In this document: positions 1 to 9,144 of the stretch, in pieces
Layout: every line of letters starts with the position of its first letter
Position numbering within the stretch: the first letter of the stretch is position 1
Source: an uncultured Clostridia bacterium
Lineage (GTDB): Bacteria; Bacillota; Clostridia; Monoglobales; Monoglobaceae
NCBI GenBank assembly: GCA_934463175.1
Contig: CAKSIW010000018.1
Coordinates: 1-35,277, forward strand
DNA length: 35,277 nt
Direction: 5' to 3'
The notes under the pieces: generated by a model
Database searches by the model: none
What the model saw: only the letters and a program-made list of their open reading frames with translations
What the model was told of the DNA's origin: nothing
Position numbers and translations under genes: made by a program

Positions 1-2
1 GC

Positions 3-2978
3 GGCGTAAGTGTTTCTGAGATTATTGCAGGGATAGATATAAATTCAGATGTTGAAAGAGCAAGCGGAAGAGCTCAAAATGTAATTAAGAATGGCAAAGA
101 ACTCTATTCCGATGACATTTTATCTGAAAAGTGGATTGTGAATGACATAAATTATGATGAAACAGAAGCCGGCGTGAGTAAAAAAAGGGATAGAATTTTT
201 ACCCGCGACGCAGTTCCGTCATTAGCAAGTACAACGGTGATGATACCTTTGGGTGAAAATGAAAAGCAATTCAGGTTGTGCTTAACGGGAGGACAGCGAA
301 ACTATGCAGTAGTAATAACTAAGGCAGACGGCGAGACGATTACGCAAAATTTATATGGAGTAAACACACCGACTTATACAGAGTGGTTTGACGGAGACAT
401 TACATTAAAAGTTTCAGGAGCTTCGTATAATGTGAGTACGGTGATCAACATTTCAAAAATTCAGTATATTGGTAAAGAGGATATAACAGAAATCATTCTC
501 AAACCTCAAGGGGAGGCTATTTATGATTTAAACAACAGCGCAACAGATGACCGAGTGACAATTAAAGCAATGATTGAGTGGGAAAACGGAGTTTACGAGT
601 CAGGACAGACCATGCAGATTAGTTTATATGAAGATGAAAGCACGGTTTCTTATTATTCAACAAAAATAAGTATCGACACTGTTTTGGGTGAACAAAGTAT
701 AAAGACAATTTTGCCGAGACTGAAAGCAAATACTAAAATTAAATGCACTAATTTATGTGCGTCACTTGGCATAAAGCTGCTGAACCTTAAAGTTTTTGAA
801 ATGATTGAAACCGATTGGAACAGTGATGCTTTTTGCGGCAAAGAGGTTGATGAGAAAGTATTTTATAACGGTGTTTCGGTTAGCGACAGTACTACAAATG
901 AAAACGGTTATGCCGTTATTAATTCAAATGCGCAGGGTGTAAAAAATACAGGTGACAAGGAGATCTTGTATAGCGGAACAGCGCAAAAGTGGGCTAACAC
1001 GGTTCGTTTTAAACTGGTTAATTTAGAAACATTACCTGCATATGTGAAAGTTGGTGTTGAGGTGAAATGGCTCGGGTACGGTGAATGCTTTGTAGAAGGT
1101 GATGTGAGTGAAATTACACTGCCGCCCAACCAGGATGTAATTCTGGTTTCTGCCGCAAGCGTCAGTAAATCATATTCTATGGGTGATTCGGCTGCAAAAA
1201 AAACATTGGATGGGTTTGATAAGGAATATATCGCTGCATTGGATAACAGTAAAATATATTATGCAAATCATTATGACAATTGCTATCTGTATTGTTATGA
1301 TTTTACGCAGGATACCATAAACATAATTTTAAAAAAAGCCATAAGTGAAATTTATGCCATAAGTGAGGACGGAACAATAATGGTGTTTAAGGGTGACGAC
1401 GGCAAGTTATACCGTTTTGCTCTGATAACAAAGACTGTCGAGGAAATGGGAGATACAGCAGATTCCGTTAAAGTATACATCAATGCGAAAAATGAGATAT
1501 ATGTTATAAAAGGTGTGTATGATTCAAAAAAACAGAAGATAACTTATACTTTATACGAATATGCAGAAAAAGAGCTCACGAATATAATGCTAATGTTTGT
1601 GTTTTCCGGATCAAGCTCAACGGCAGATAAAAGTGCAAACATTTCATTTGACTCTGCGGGAGAAGTAATGGTGGTAAATCATCGTTCTAACATTTCGATT
1701 TATAAAAGGATTAATGGGATGTGGCAGAAAATCAGAGATGAAAATGTTAACTCCACTGAGGGTAACATATACATTTCTGATGATTTGACAACGATTTATT
1801 ATTCGCAGAGTAATAAAATAGATTTTGATGGAAAAACCGCAAATGGTGTTATAATTCAAAGGAATGCTGACGGTACGTATATTACAAGCGGCGGATATAT
1901 GTATAATTCCAACACGGGTGAACTATACAAGTTGTTTACGGGAAGTGAAGTAACCAAGGCACATTATTCTGTTGAAAATGATATACTTTTTTACATTTAC
2001 GGAGGATTTCCGCACAGAATAAAAATTAACCATGACGAAGCGGAGGCAAAATTTGCATTGTCTTTTGATGGCAAAAACAACTGGTATTCATACCAGAACG
2101 GAAGATGGATTCTCTTGTCAGAAAAAAACACTCCGGCAGAGACGGAAATGTATGCATTGGGAATGACTGCAAAGCAAGTAAATGAGATTTCGCCCGCTGC
2201 CTTTGGAAAACTGTATAAAGAAGGCGACGATATTCTTACGGTTGATATAGCAATTCTAATGAATTCAAGCACTAACAGTGTATCACCGGTTATCAAAAGC
2301 GTAACTGTAAAAACTGTTGATGACAACAAACTTGACGGTTTGTATGGAGTAAATATTGAAACCTTAAAAAAAGATGACTACAGAGCTGTAAATTCAATTT
2401 TTCCGGTTGAAAATTTTACATCCGGGGCAGAATGCTATTATGTATTAAGCCTTGGAAACGACTGGCTTTATACTTACAAAAACGGAAAGATTGCTAAGCT
2501 GGTTGAATCGGCTGATGAGCTTCTGGACAATATGGCAGAAAACTGGATATTGTTTAAACAATATGGTATGACAGCAAAGGAACTGCGGAATATCCCGCAA
2601 AATGTTCTGAATGAACTGCTTGTAAATGAAAACTATGCAAACAGTGAGTTTGGAATTGTCTATGTGGTTAAGACCAAGTCTGACAGTACCGAGCCGTATA
2701 GGGTTACATTTAGATTGCAGACCGAATCAAAGTTTATAACACGGAACGATATTGTAGTAGAAATCGTATTAAACGGCAATGATGTTAAGGTGATTGACTC
2801 AAAGAAGTTTTCAAAAGATGATATAGAGGATTTTGTGGCATGGGTCGAAGCCCGTCAGAATGGCAGTGGAGATGTTTTCTACATGCTGAAAAATGATGAT
2901 GTACAGTATTTCATTAATTACTATATGATAAATAGTATAAATGTTTATGATGGTGAAAAATACAGAGCGTCAAAATAA
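3..2978 (+). CDS. Large protein of unknown function, 5'-partial
   Basis: I do not recognise this gene. The frame is open to the left edge of the window, so the true start is missing; a GTG at 138 is merely an internal candidate start, and at least 991 codons are visible. The sequence is rich in Tyr, Asn, Lys and beta-prone segments. The middle (about 1200-2040) has alternating short strands such as DNSKIYYANHYDN and GDDGKLYRFAL that suggest a beta-propeller-like fold. Two related modules follow: one near 2050-2320 (WYSYQNGRWI, then ALGMTAKQVNEIS) and one near 2430-2710 (WLYTYKNGKI, then QYGMTAKELRNIP). The gene ends 69 bp before the secreted Rhs protein on the same strand, so they may be co-expressed. 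A surface or secreted partner of the Rhs protein is an inference only, because the N-terminus that would carry a signal peptide lies outside the window. Confidence 0.8.
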   Translation, partial: GVSVSEIIAGIDINSDVERASGRAQNVIKNGKELYSDDILSEKWIVNDINYDETEAGVSKKRDRIFTRDAVPSLASTTVMIPLGENEKQFRLCLTGGQRNYAVVITKADGETITQNLYGVNTPTYTEWFDGDITLKVSGASYNVSTVINISKIQYIGKEDITEIILKPQGEAIYDLNNSATDDRVTIKAMIEWENGVYESGQTMQISLYEDESTVSYYSTKISIDTVLGEQSIKTILPRLKANTKIKCTNLCASLGIKLLNLKVFEMIETDWNSDAFCGKEVDEKVFYNGVSVSDSTTNENGYAVINSNAQGVKNTGDKEILYSGTAQKWANTVRFKLVNLETLPAYVKVGVEVKWLGYGECFVEGDVSEITLPPNQDVILVSAASVSKSYSMGDSAAKKTLDGFDKEYIAALDNSKIYYANHYDNCYLYCYDFTQDTINIILKKAISEIYAISEDGTIMVFKGDDGKLYRFALITKTVEEMGDTADSVKVYINAKNEIYVIKGVYDSKKQKITYTLYEYAEKELTNIMLMFVFSGSSSTADKSANISFDSAGEVMVVNHRSNISIYKRINGMWQKIRDENVNSTEGNIYISDDLTTIYYSQSNKIDFDGKTANGVIIQRNADGTYITSGGYMYNSNTGELYKLFTGSEVTKAHYSVENDILFYIYGGFPHRIKINHDEAEAKFALSFDGKNNWYSYQNGRWILLSEKNTPAETEMYALGMTAKQVNEISPAAFGKLYKEGDDILTVDIAILMNSSTNSVSPVIKSVTVKTVDDNKLDGLYGVNIETLKKDDYRAVNSIFPVENFTSGAECYYVLSLGNDWLYTYKNGKIAKLVESADELLDNMAENWILFKQYGMTAKELRNIPQNVLNELLVNENYANSEFGIVYVVKTKSDSTEPYRVTFRLQTESKFITRNDIVVEIVLNGNDVKVIDSKKFSKDDIEDFVAWVEARQNGSGDVFYMLKNDDVQYFINYYMINSINVYDGEKYRASK

Positions 2979-2993
2979 TAAAATACATTAAAA

Positions 2994-3017
2994 TGGCGGG
3001 GAGATAATTCCCCGCCA
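2994..3017 (+). terminator. GC-rich hairpin between the unknown gene and the Rhs gene
   Basis: A perfect 9-bp stem (TGGCGGGGA with TCCCCGCCA) encloses a 6-nt loop. No T-run follows on the + strand, but the minus-strand copy is followed by TTTTAAT. It may be a weak terminator, an attenuator or an RNA-stability element ahead of the Rhs gene. Confidence 0.4.
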
Positions 3018-3047
3018 ATGGAATAAGGCAAATCGGAGGTGCTTTCG

Positions 3048-6000
3048 GTGAAGATAGAAAAGAATAGATTAAAAAATATATTTAAGTGTGCGGTTTTGTG
3101 CATATTGTGTGTGTTTTTTTGGAGATTCAACGTATTTGCGGAAACATATACTGATGTAACAGATGCATTGACAAATGCGCATAAGGAAAGTATCTATGAT
3201 ATAAAGCTTAATGCGCCTTTTTCTAAGGATACAAGCGGGGTGAGAGAAGTTGTAAACCCTGAAAGCGGAACTTTGACAGTGACATGTGACTTGTTTACAC
3301 TCAAAGGCATGGGCGGTGAGAAGTCTTATCAGATTAATCTTGTATACAATAACAGATACGCAGCCAAACAGGAGGAGACTGTGCAGTATAATGAAAAGAA
3401 CAGCTCCTATGACAACATAATTGCGGATAAAAGCTCATTTTTGCAGTCGGTTGAAGAATTTGGAATTGGCTGGCGGCTTGATATGCCGTATGTGGAAATT
3501 CCGGATGAGAAAAATAAAACCAATGTATACGTATATATGCCTGACGGCAGAGTTTTTAAAAAAGGCAGCACCGAGAGCGGACTTGAAAACTATAAACTGT
3601 CTGATGTAAAGTTCAGTGAGTGTGCGGCGGATAAGGATGGGACAGCGAGTGAATATACCCTCGCGTTTGCAGACGGAGATACATATTTTTTCAACGAAAA
3701 GGGCTATTTGCAGCGAAAAAATGATAAGTTTGGAAATCAGATAGAATACAGATGGTCATCAGATGACGTTCCCGTGTTAAACAGCATAACAAACAACTGG
3801 CATGATGTGGTTACATTTGAATATGCAGACGGTAGCATAACTATACGGTATAAAGAACGAAAGTATATCATAAGCCGGACACAGACCGACAATGGTTTTT
3901 TAATAAGCTCGATTACAGATCCTTTGGGAAGAACAACGGAATTTAATTATACAGAAAAAAACTTTAAGTTTGATTTTTTCAGCAAGGATGAACGCATTCA
4001 AACTGGCACAAATAAATATTACCTGCTGAATAAGATTAGATACAACGGCGGACTTGAAACCAACTATGAATATATAACCTCAAAAAAATGGCTTTATGAA
4101 AAAGAAAACGGATTTGCGGAATATGGCAAGCTTTCTGTCAGATACGATTCGAACACGGACAGAAAGATTAGCAGGGTTACATATGAATATAACGGAGAAC
4201 CGGACGGCTTTCCGCTGTACAAATCCGATACTTTGCCCAAAGATTATCAGTATTTTACGCTAGAGCAGGACAGCGACGGAACAAAAACAATTTACCGATA
4301 TAACAGCAAACACAATCAGACCGAGTTGAAGAAAACTGCATGCGGCAGAGCGGCGTCAAAGGAAGTGCGTAAATATGACGAACAGACCGAAATGCCCAAA
4401 ATGTTTGAAATGACAACATATTATGAAAATGGAGGCTCAAAGACTAAGTATAAGGAGGTTAGGTTTGACAGCCGCGGAAACATAGTATACAGCAGTGAAT
4501 ACACAAATCCGGATGAGGCGGGACTGAATGTTTGCACATATGAATATAGCCGCGGAACCAATATGTGTGTTTATGAAAGCTACATGAAGGATGCAGAAAC
4601 AAAAGTTGAAATTCGCCGTACGCTGAACCAGGGAGGCAATTCATATACAAGCGAAACACAGTATGAAAACGGCAGAGAGATCAAACGTGACAAATATGAA
4701 TACACCGCAAACGGCAAGATAAAAAAGTCTAAAATACAGACTGGTATGGGAGAATATAGGCTCACCAAGTACACATACAGCGGCAGAGATTCCTTTAAAT
4801 ATCCAAGCCGAATTGTGATAAGCGGAGTGAGGGACGCAGACGGGAATGCGAAAAGCTATGTAACTGAGTATGAATATGACGGATTTGGCAATTGTATAAA
4901 GAAAACCGATCATAACAAAAACACGGTATTCTGTACCTATGACAAACTTGACCGAAAGACAAAGGAAACGCTTGAGGACGGCAAAACGAGGGAAACGAAG
5001 TATAATGATAAAGAAAATATAATCACAACGAACAATGCAAATGGCTTAAAACTCTTGTATTTATATGACAAATGTGGTAAACTGAAAAAGGTATATGATG
5101 AAAATGCAGACAAGGTTCTGCTGATGTGTGATTATGATGAAAAGGAACGGCTGATTCGGGAGACAGATGTGCTTGGAACGGCATATGAGTATAAATATGA
5201 TGAATATGACAGAAAAGCAGCGGTTTTGATATATGATAATCAGAACAATATACTGAGTGAAAAATACATAGAGTATGATGATGTGTACGAAACATCTGAA
5301 GGAGTTTTTCTCAGAATGACAGTCAGAGAGGGGGGGATATCCGACAGGAGAGTCACCGAGTATTATTTTGACAGCAGAGAACGAGTGGCGCAAAAGCACT
5401 TTGTGTCAGACGAAGGAAGAAGGATTTACCGATATGAATATGACTTTTCCGATAATGTGATATGCGAAATTACGCCGACGGGACTTGAAACAAAACACAG
5501 CTATGATATGTTTGGAAATGTAGTGTATACACAGTATCCTGATGGAAGTGAGGAGCATTTTGAGTATGACTTTCAGGGAAACTGCATAATGAGCGAAAAC
5601 GGCGAGGGAGAAAGAGTATATCACACCTATGACAGCCTTTCGAGAAAGACAAAGACGGAAATCTCTGATGGTGAAAGAGTGAATGTGTTTAAAACATACT
5701 ATGACTACAGAGGCAATGCGGTCAAAGAGATAAATGCAGAGGGAGGAGTCACACTAAAAGCCTACAGTGAAAGAGGATTTTTGGAAACAATACAGCAACA
5801 GGCAACGGCAGATGAGGGCATACAGACGGAATATGAATATGACGGAGAGGGAAATGTCACAAAAATGTCATATGGTGCAGCAGGGGGAACAAATCGGATA
5901 AGCCATGAATTTGTGCGTGATGAGTATGGCAGATGCATTGCGGAGATTGACAGTATGGGGCAGAAAACGGAGAATGAGTATGACGGCATAGGGAAGATGA

Positions 6001-8105
6001 TTTTTCGGAGAGACAGAAACGGAACAGTCACGAGGTACAGGTATGACGGACTGTCAAGGGTGATTGAAAAAGTCAATGACAAGGACGGATTTGTGCAGTA
6101 TGAATATACGGACTTCGGCGAGATTGCAAGCATAACCGACGGGGCAGCCGTTAAAAAGATTAAGTACAATGACTTGGGTGAGGTGCAGGAGATAATCGGA
6201 GATAAGACAACGGAAGTCTATGTCTATGATGAAGAAGGAAGGCTTATTCGGAAAACCATTGATGACAAGGAAATGGGAACGGTTGAAAGCAGGTACAGCT
6301 ATGACAAAAGAGGAAATGTAATTTCGGTTGAGACAGGAATGGGAGTTGAATATATCACATATGACAGGGCACGCAGAATAGTCAGAAAGGAAAACAGTGA
6401 AAACGGCATATCAAAAGCCTATGCATACTACCCCGGAGGACATGAGAGGGAGGTTGTCACGCGGCAGAAAGAAGAGATAGTATATGCCGAAAGCTATGAG
6501 TATGACCAAAACGGAAATAGGATATATGAGGATATAAACGGCGAGATAAAAAGATATGCCTATGACGGCGCGGGCAGACTGAAAACGGTGACGGAGGGAG
6601 ACGGAAGAGTCACGGAATATGAATTTGATGACTTTGGCAACATCTCAAGGGAATATGAGATTACGGAAAGAGGGATAAAAACAAAGAGATATTATTATGA
6701 CGGAGGCGGACGGCTGATAATGGCGGAAAGTCCGAGCAGAACGGAAAGGTATGAGTATGACAAAACGGGGAATATGATTGAAAAAACAACAGAAACCGGA
6801 GGCAGAGAGAAAAAGAGTTATTACCGCTATGACGGGAGTAACAGATTGGAGGAATATATTTCCGGAGAAGAGTCAGCAGAGTACAGGTATAACCTTGACG
6901 GGCTTAGGGAAAGCAAGACGGCAGGGGGAAAATACACAAGATATGTGTATGACGGAATGAATATAGCAGGAGAGCTTTGTGAGGGAGATTACTATATTTA
7001 TCACCGAGGAACTGAACTAATCGGATACCAAAGCAATGGAGGGAAAAGCTATTACTACAGGCAGGACAGTCACGGAAATGTTACGGCGTTGTTTGATTAT
7101 GCGGGCAGGGATGTAAAGAACTACAAATACGATGCCTATGGCGAGCCGCAGAGAACAAGGCTTAATCCTGAAGGAGAGAAAACAATAATATATCAGTGGA
7201 AAGCCGAGACGGAGAAGGTGAACAATCCGTTTGGCTATTGCGGGGAGTATCAAGATTTGAGCAGTGGCTTGATTTATTTACGGAATAGGTATTATGATCC
7301 TGCAATAGGTCGCTTTATTAGTGAAGATCCAATAAAAAATGGTCTTAATTGGTACATTTACTGCTCAAATAATCCCGTCAACAAAATTGACCCATTAGGG
7401 TTGTTTGACTACAACATAAGACTATCATATAGCCAAACCTATAACGAAGATGTTGAAGTTTTACAAAATGAGCTAGCTTGGCTTGGGTATCTTGATATGT
7501 CTGATGGCGGATGGGGATACTATGGGCCAAAAACACAAGCAGCTGTAAATGCATATAAAAATGATATGGGACTTGGCAATACGGGTAAAGACCGAGGAGT
7601 TGTGGGCTTGCAAACATGGACATCCTTGGGATTAACTTATCGGACACAGGCTGATATTGATGCTGGTGTACAGATTGTGATGATTGGTGGAAGAAAACAA
7701 TATAAAGATGTGAGTGTGCCGATAAATAACGCACTGGTTAATGCAAGTGGTACATTTTCTGAACATTCGGGTGATTTTATTTGGTTTAAGAATCAGGTGA
7801 ACCATGGAGCTGATTGGGACATAAAGCGGAAAGACCCATGGGAAAGAACCATTGGTTCAACATTTCCGGGAAGTTATGACACAAAGGTTGTGTTGTTTGG
7901 TATATTAACCACGCCAGAAGAACTCGGCAATATTACATATGGATATTTAGGTAGTGCGGCTGGCTTTAGTGAAACTATATTGATTGCAGGATCAATGTAT
8001 GCGGCTGGTGTTTGGACTATGATAACTGATGGCAGTGCTCGTTCTGCCGAATACAGCGATCATCCAGCAATACGCCAAGGAATTAACTGGTATAAAGGGA
8101 GATAG
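3048..8105 (+). CDS. Secreted Rhs/YD-repeat polymorphic toxin with PG-binding domain and Ntox44-type tip
   Basis: The protein has about 1685 residues. I place the start at GTG 3048, 8 nt after GGAGG (3035-3039); the GTG at 3039 overlaps that site. Residues 1-31 form a signal peptide with a Lys-rich start, a hydrophobic CAVLCILCVFFW core and an A-x-A-like cut at VFA/ET. An N-terminal beta region (MPYVEIPDE, YMPDGRVF) leads to dozens of YD repeats of the type YEYDxxGN. The core ends with RYYDPAIGRF, GLNWYIY, NNPVN and DPLGL (about residue 1448), the conserved Rhs end where self-cleavage normally occurs. The tip has a PG_binding_1-like domain (about 1456-1533, EVLQNELAWLGY, GPKTQAAVNAY) and a C-terminal domain (about 1561-1685) with ADWDIK, EELGNITYGYLGSAAGFSE, DHPAIRQGINWY, the pattern I know as polymorphic toxin type 44. 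In this family the core encapsulates the toxin; contact-dependent antagonism is the likely role. Confidence 0.9.
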   Translation: MKIEKNRLKNIFKCAVLCILCVFFWRFNVFAETYTDVTDALTNAHKESIYDIKLNAPFSKDTSGVREVVNPESGTLTVTCDLFTLKGMGGEKSYQINLVYNNRYAAKQEETVQYNEKNSSYDNIIADKSSFLQSVEEFGIGWRLDMPYVEIPDEKNKTNVYVYMPDGRVFKKGSTESGLENYKLSDVKFSECAADKDGTASEYTLAFADGDTYFFNEKGYLQRKNDKFGNQIEYRWSSDDVPVLNSITNNWHDVVTFEYADGSITIRYKERKYIISRTQTDNGFLISSITDPLGRTTEFNYTEKNFKFDFFSKDERIQTGTNKYYLLNKIRYNGGLETNYEYITSKKWLYEKENGFAEYGKLSVRYDSNTDRKISRVTYEYNGEPDGFPLYKSDTLPKDYQYFTLEQDSDGTKTIYRYNSKHNQTELKKTACGRAASKEVRKYDEQTEMPKMFEMTTYYENGGSKTKYKEVRFDSRGNIVYSSEYTNPDEAGLNVCTYEYSRGTNMCVYESYMKDAETKVEIRRTLNQGGNSYTSETQYENGREIKRDKYEYTANGKIKKSKIQTGMGEYRLTKYTYSGRDSFKYPSRIVISGVRDADGNAKSYVTEYEYDGFGNCIKKTDHNKNTVFCTYDKLDRKTKETLEDGKTRETKYNDKENIITTNNANGLKLLYLYDKCGKLKKVYDENADKVLLMCDYDEKERLIRETDVLGTAYEYKYDEYDRKAAVLIYDNQNNILSEKYIEYDDVYETSEGVFLRMTVREGGISDRRVTEYYFDSRERVAQKHFVSDEGRRIYRYEYDFSDNVICEITPTGLETKHSYDMFGNVVYTQYPDGSEEHFEYDFQGNCIMSENGEGERVYHTYDSLSRKTKTEISDGERVNVFKTYYDYRGNAVKEINAEGGVTLKAYSERGFLETIQQQATADEGIQTEYEYDGEGNVTKMSYGAAGGTNRISHEFVRDEYGRCIAEIDSMGQKTENEYDGIGKMIFRRDRNGTVTRYRYDGLSRVIEKVNDKDGFVQYEYTDFGEIASITDGAAVKKIKYNDLGEVQEIIGDKTTEVYVYDEEGRLIRKTIDDKEMGTVESRYSYDKRGNVISVETGMGVEYITYDRARRIVRKENSENGISKAYAYYPGGHEREVVTRQKEEIVYAESYEYDQNGNRIYEDINGEIKRYAYDGAGRLKTVTEGDGRVTEYEFDDFGNISREYEITERGIKTKRYYYDGGGRLIMAESPSRTERYEYDKTGNMIEKTTETGGREKKSYYRYDGSNRLEEYISGEESAEYRYNLDGLRESKTAGGKYTRYVYDGMNIAGELCEGDYYIYHRGTELIGYQSNGGKSYYYRQDSHGNVTALFDYAGRDVKNYKYDAYGEPQRTRLNPEGEKTIIYQWKAETEKVNNPFGYCGEYQDLSSGLIYLRNRYYDPAIGRFISEDPIKNGLNWYIYCSNNPVNKIDPLGLFDYNIRLSYSQTYNEDVEVLQNELAWLGYLDMSDGGWGYYGPKTQAAVNAYKNDMGLGNTGKDRGVVGLQTWTSLGLTYRTQADIDAGVQIVMIGGRKQYKDVSVPINNALVNASGTFSEHSGDFIWFKNQVNHGADWDIKRKDPWERTIGSTFPGSYDTKVVLFGILTTPEELGNITYGYLGSAAGFSETILIAGSMYAAGVWTMITDGSARSAEYSDHPAIRQGINWYKGR
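4936..7243 (+). repeat. Direct repeat copy A: 2308-bp Rhs core segment
   Basis: This stretch recurs at 13699-16006 at a constant offset of 8763 bp. I see no differences between the copies, and incidental open frames on both strands translate identically in each. It begins at CCTATGACAAACTTG and ends at GGCTATTGCGG, immediately before the variable tip. The offset is divisible by three and both copies are read in the same frame, so an exchange would keep the protein in frame. Confidence 0.96.
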
Positions 8106-8107
8106 CG

Positions 8108-8530
8108 ATGAAAAAATATAGAGGTGTAATGATAAAAGGCGTTTGCAATGGAATTATATGTTCACTGATTATCAATATGTGGATAATTCTATCTTACATA
8201 ATCTTCAATAATGTGGTTTTATACTTAATGGGGCTGCCGCTAGGTATCTCGGTGTTTCTGCTAATGAGACAAACAAGAATCAAAAGTTTTTTGATAGCTT
8301 GGGGTCTTAGTATTTTGCTATTTGTAGTAACTGAAATTGTAATAAACCGTTTGGGGATCGTAAACATGTTTTATCATAAAGTTGTAGGTGACGAAATAAG
8401 AATGACCGCTGGTGATGGTTTTGGGATTATGGTAATTCATATCTTTAATTATTTTTGGATTATTATTGGAACGATAGCGGCATTTATTGTCACTGCTATT
8501 AACCAAAGAAGGACTAATAAAAACAAATAG
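8108..8530 (+). CDS. Four-TM membrane protein, candidate immunity to the Ntox44 tip
   Basis: A 140-residue protein starts 2 nt after the Rhs stop, with its ribosome site (AAGGGAGA) inside the end of the Rhs gene, so the two are translationally coupled. Four hydrophobic segments are visible, at about residues 16-33, 36-53, 61-79 and 102-131, with a Lys/Arg-rich end (NQRRTNKNK). I do not recognise a named family. The position directly after a toxin tip is the standard place for the cognate immunity gene in Rhs loci. A polytopic protein implies that protection is given at the membrane, which would fit a toxin acting on the envelope or entering through it. The immunity role is inferred from position only. 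Confidence 0.75.
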   Translation: MKKYRGVMIKGVCNGIICSLIINMWIILSYIIFNNVVLYLMGLPLGISVFLLMRQTRIKSFLIAWGLSILLFVVTEIVINRLGIVNMFYHKVVGDEIRMTAGDGFGIMVIHIFNYFWIIIGTIAAFIVTAINQRRTNKNK

Positions 8531-8552
8531 TAAGCTAAGATTTTAAAGATCG

Positions 8553-8568
8553 ACAGATTTATATCTGT
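8553..8568 (+). other. Small hairpin after the candidate immunity gene
   Basis: A 6-bp stem (ACAGAT with ATCTGT) has a TTAT loop and is followed by TTTCTC, 22 nt after the stop of the 4-TM gene. It could be a weak terminator. Confidence 0.25.
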
Positions 8569-8591
8569 TTCTCAGCCTTTTCAATAGACTG

Positions 8592-8633
8592 AAACAGGGT
8601 ATCAATCATGCATTTATGATTGATACCCTGTTT
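8592..8633. terminator. Strong 18-bp hairpin at the left edge of the mobile element
   Basis: A perfect 18-bp stem (8592-8609 with 8616-8633, arm AAACAGGGTATCAATCAT) closes a 6-nt GCATTT loop and is followed by ATTTTAT. It probably works as a bidirectional terminator separating the Rhs genes from the minus-strand regulator. A second stem (TATACCACC/GGTGGTATA, 8638-8660) and a third (CGGCTT/AAGCCG, 8665-8682) follow at once. Confidence 0.7.
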
Positions 8634-8692
8634 ATTTTATACCACCTATGCGGTGGTATAAAGGCGGCTTCCGCAGAAGCCGAATCCCCCCT

Positions 8693-8742
8693 CGGAGAGC
8701 CCACGGCACTTTGCAAGCGTAGCTTGAAAGTGTCAGAGTGGG
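8693..8742. other. Candidate origin of transfer (oriT-like stem-loop)
   Basis: CACTTTGCAAGC (8707-8718) pairs with GCTTGAAAGTG (8722-8732) with one bulge around a GTA loop. The flanking CCCAC (8700-8704) can pair with GTGGG (8738-8742), which extends the structure. It lies on the far side of the regulator gene from the relaxase, in a non-coding stretch full of hairpins. Nested inverted repeats next to a MobV relaxase are what an oriT would look like; the nick site is not identifiable by eye. Confidence 0.45.
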
Positions 8743-8776
8743 TCATATACTTCTGCAGGAAGTGATATGGTTCGCC

Positions 8777-9070
8777 TTACTTTTGCTTATCCATCAGCCT
8801 TTTCCTTTCCTCTAAACTAAAAATATCCGGCGGTACTTTGACCACGATATGCCCTTCTTCATCCTGCCAATATTTGTCCCTGCCCAGTAAATAATCGGTA
8901 GGCACATCAAAAAAATCGGCAAATTTAATCAGAGTTTCGTTGCTCGGCGTGTCGGTCGCTTCTAAGCGCTGATAATTTCGTTCGGTCATATCAAATGTTT
9001 CAGCCATTTGCCTTTGGGTCAGTCCCTTTGCTTTTCGCAGTTCTTTGAGCCTATCGGAAAAAGATGCCAT
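8777..9070 (-). CDS. XRE-family helix-turn-helix repressor
   Basis: The 97-residue protein starts with ATG (complement of 9068-9070) preceded by an AGAGGAG ribosome site. Residues 6-65 form a Cro/CI-type HTH: LKELRKAKGLTQRQMAE, then MTERNYQRLE and a helix ending DFFDVPTDYLLG. A short C-terminal tail (IFSLEERKRLMDKQK) follows. It is divergent from the relaxase gene across a 204-bp intergenic region that holds a strong promoter and several ATTCGTG palindromes, so it probably represses transfer functions, and perhaps its own gene, by binding there. Small XRE regulators in this position are common in mobilizable Firmicutes elements. Confidence 0.88.
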   Translation of the reverse strand: MASFSDRLKELRKAKGLTQRQMAETFDMTERNYQRLEATDTPSNETLIKFADFFDVPTDYLLGRDKYWQDEEGHIVVKVPPDIFSLEERKRLMDKQK

Positions 9071-9114
9071 AATATTACTCCTCTGTTACAAATTAAAAAA
9101 CATTCAAAAAAGAC

Positions 9115-9144
9115 TTGACACGATGCAGTATATTCGTGTATAAT
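9115..9144 (+). promoter_or_regulatory. Promoter of the relaxase operon
   Basis: TTGACA (9115-9120) and TATAAT (9139-9144) are both perfect consensus boxes separated by 18 bp. They read towards the relaxase gene and give a leader of about 120 nt. Confidence 0.8.

Noticed and set aside
5762..6169. Minus-strand frames within the Rhs core, present identically again at 14525-14932
   Set aside because: They mirror the YD-repeat coding sequence; their duplication only reflects the 2308-bp repeat.
4936..7243. Tandem YD repeats as a CRISPR or simple repeat array
   Set aside because: The units are diverged protein repeats of variable length in one frame, with no fixed DNA repeat or spacer.
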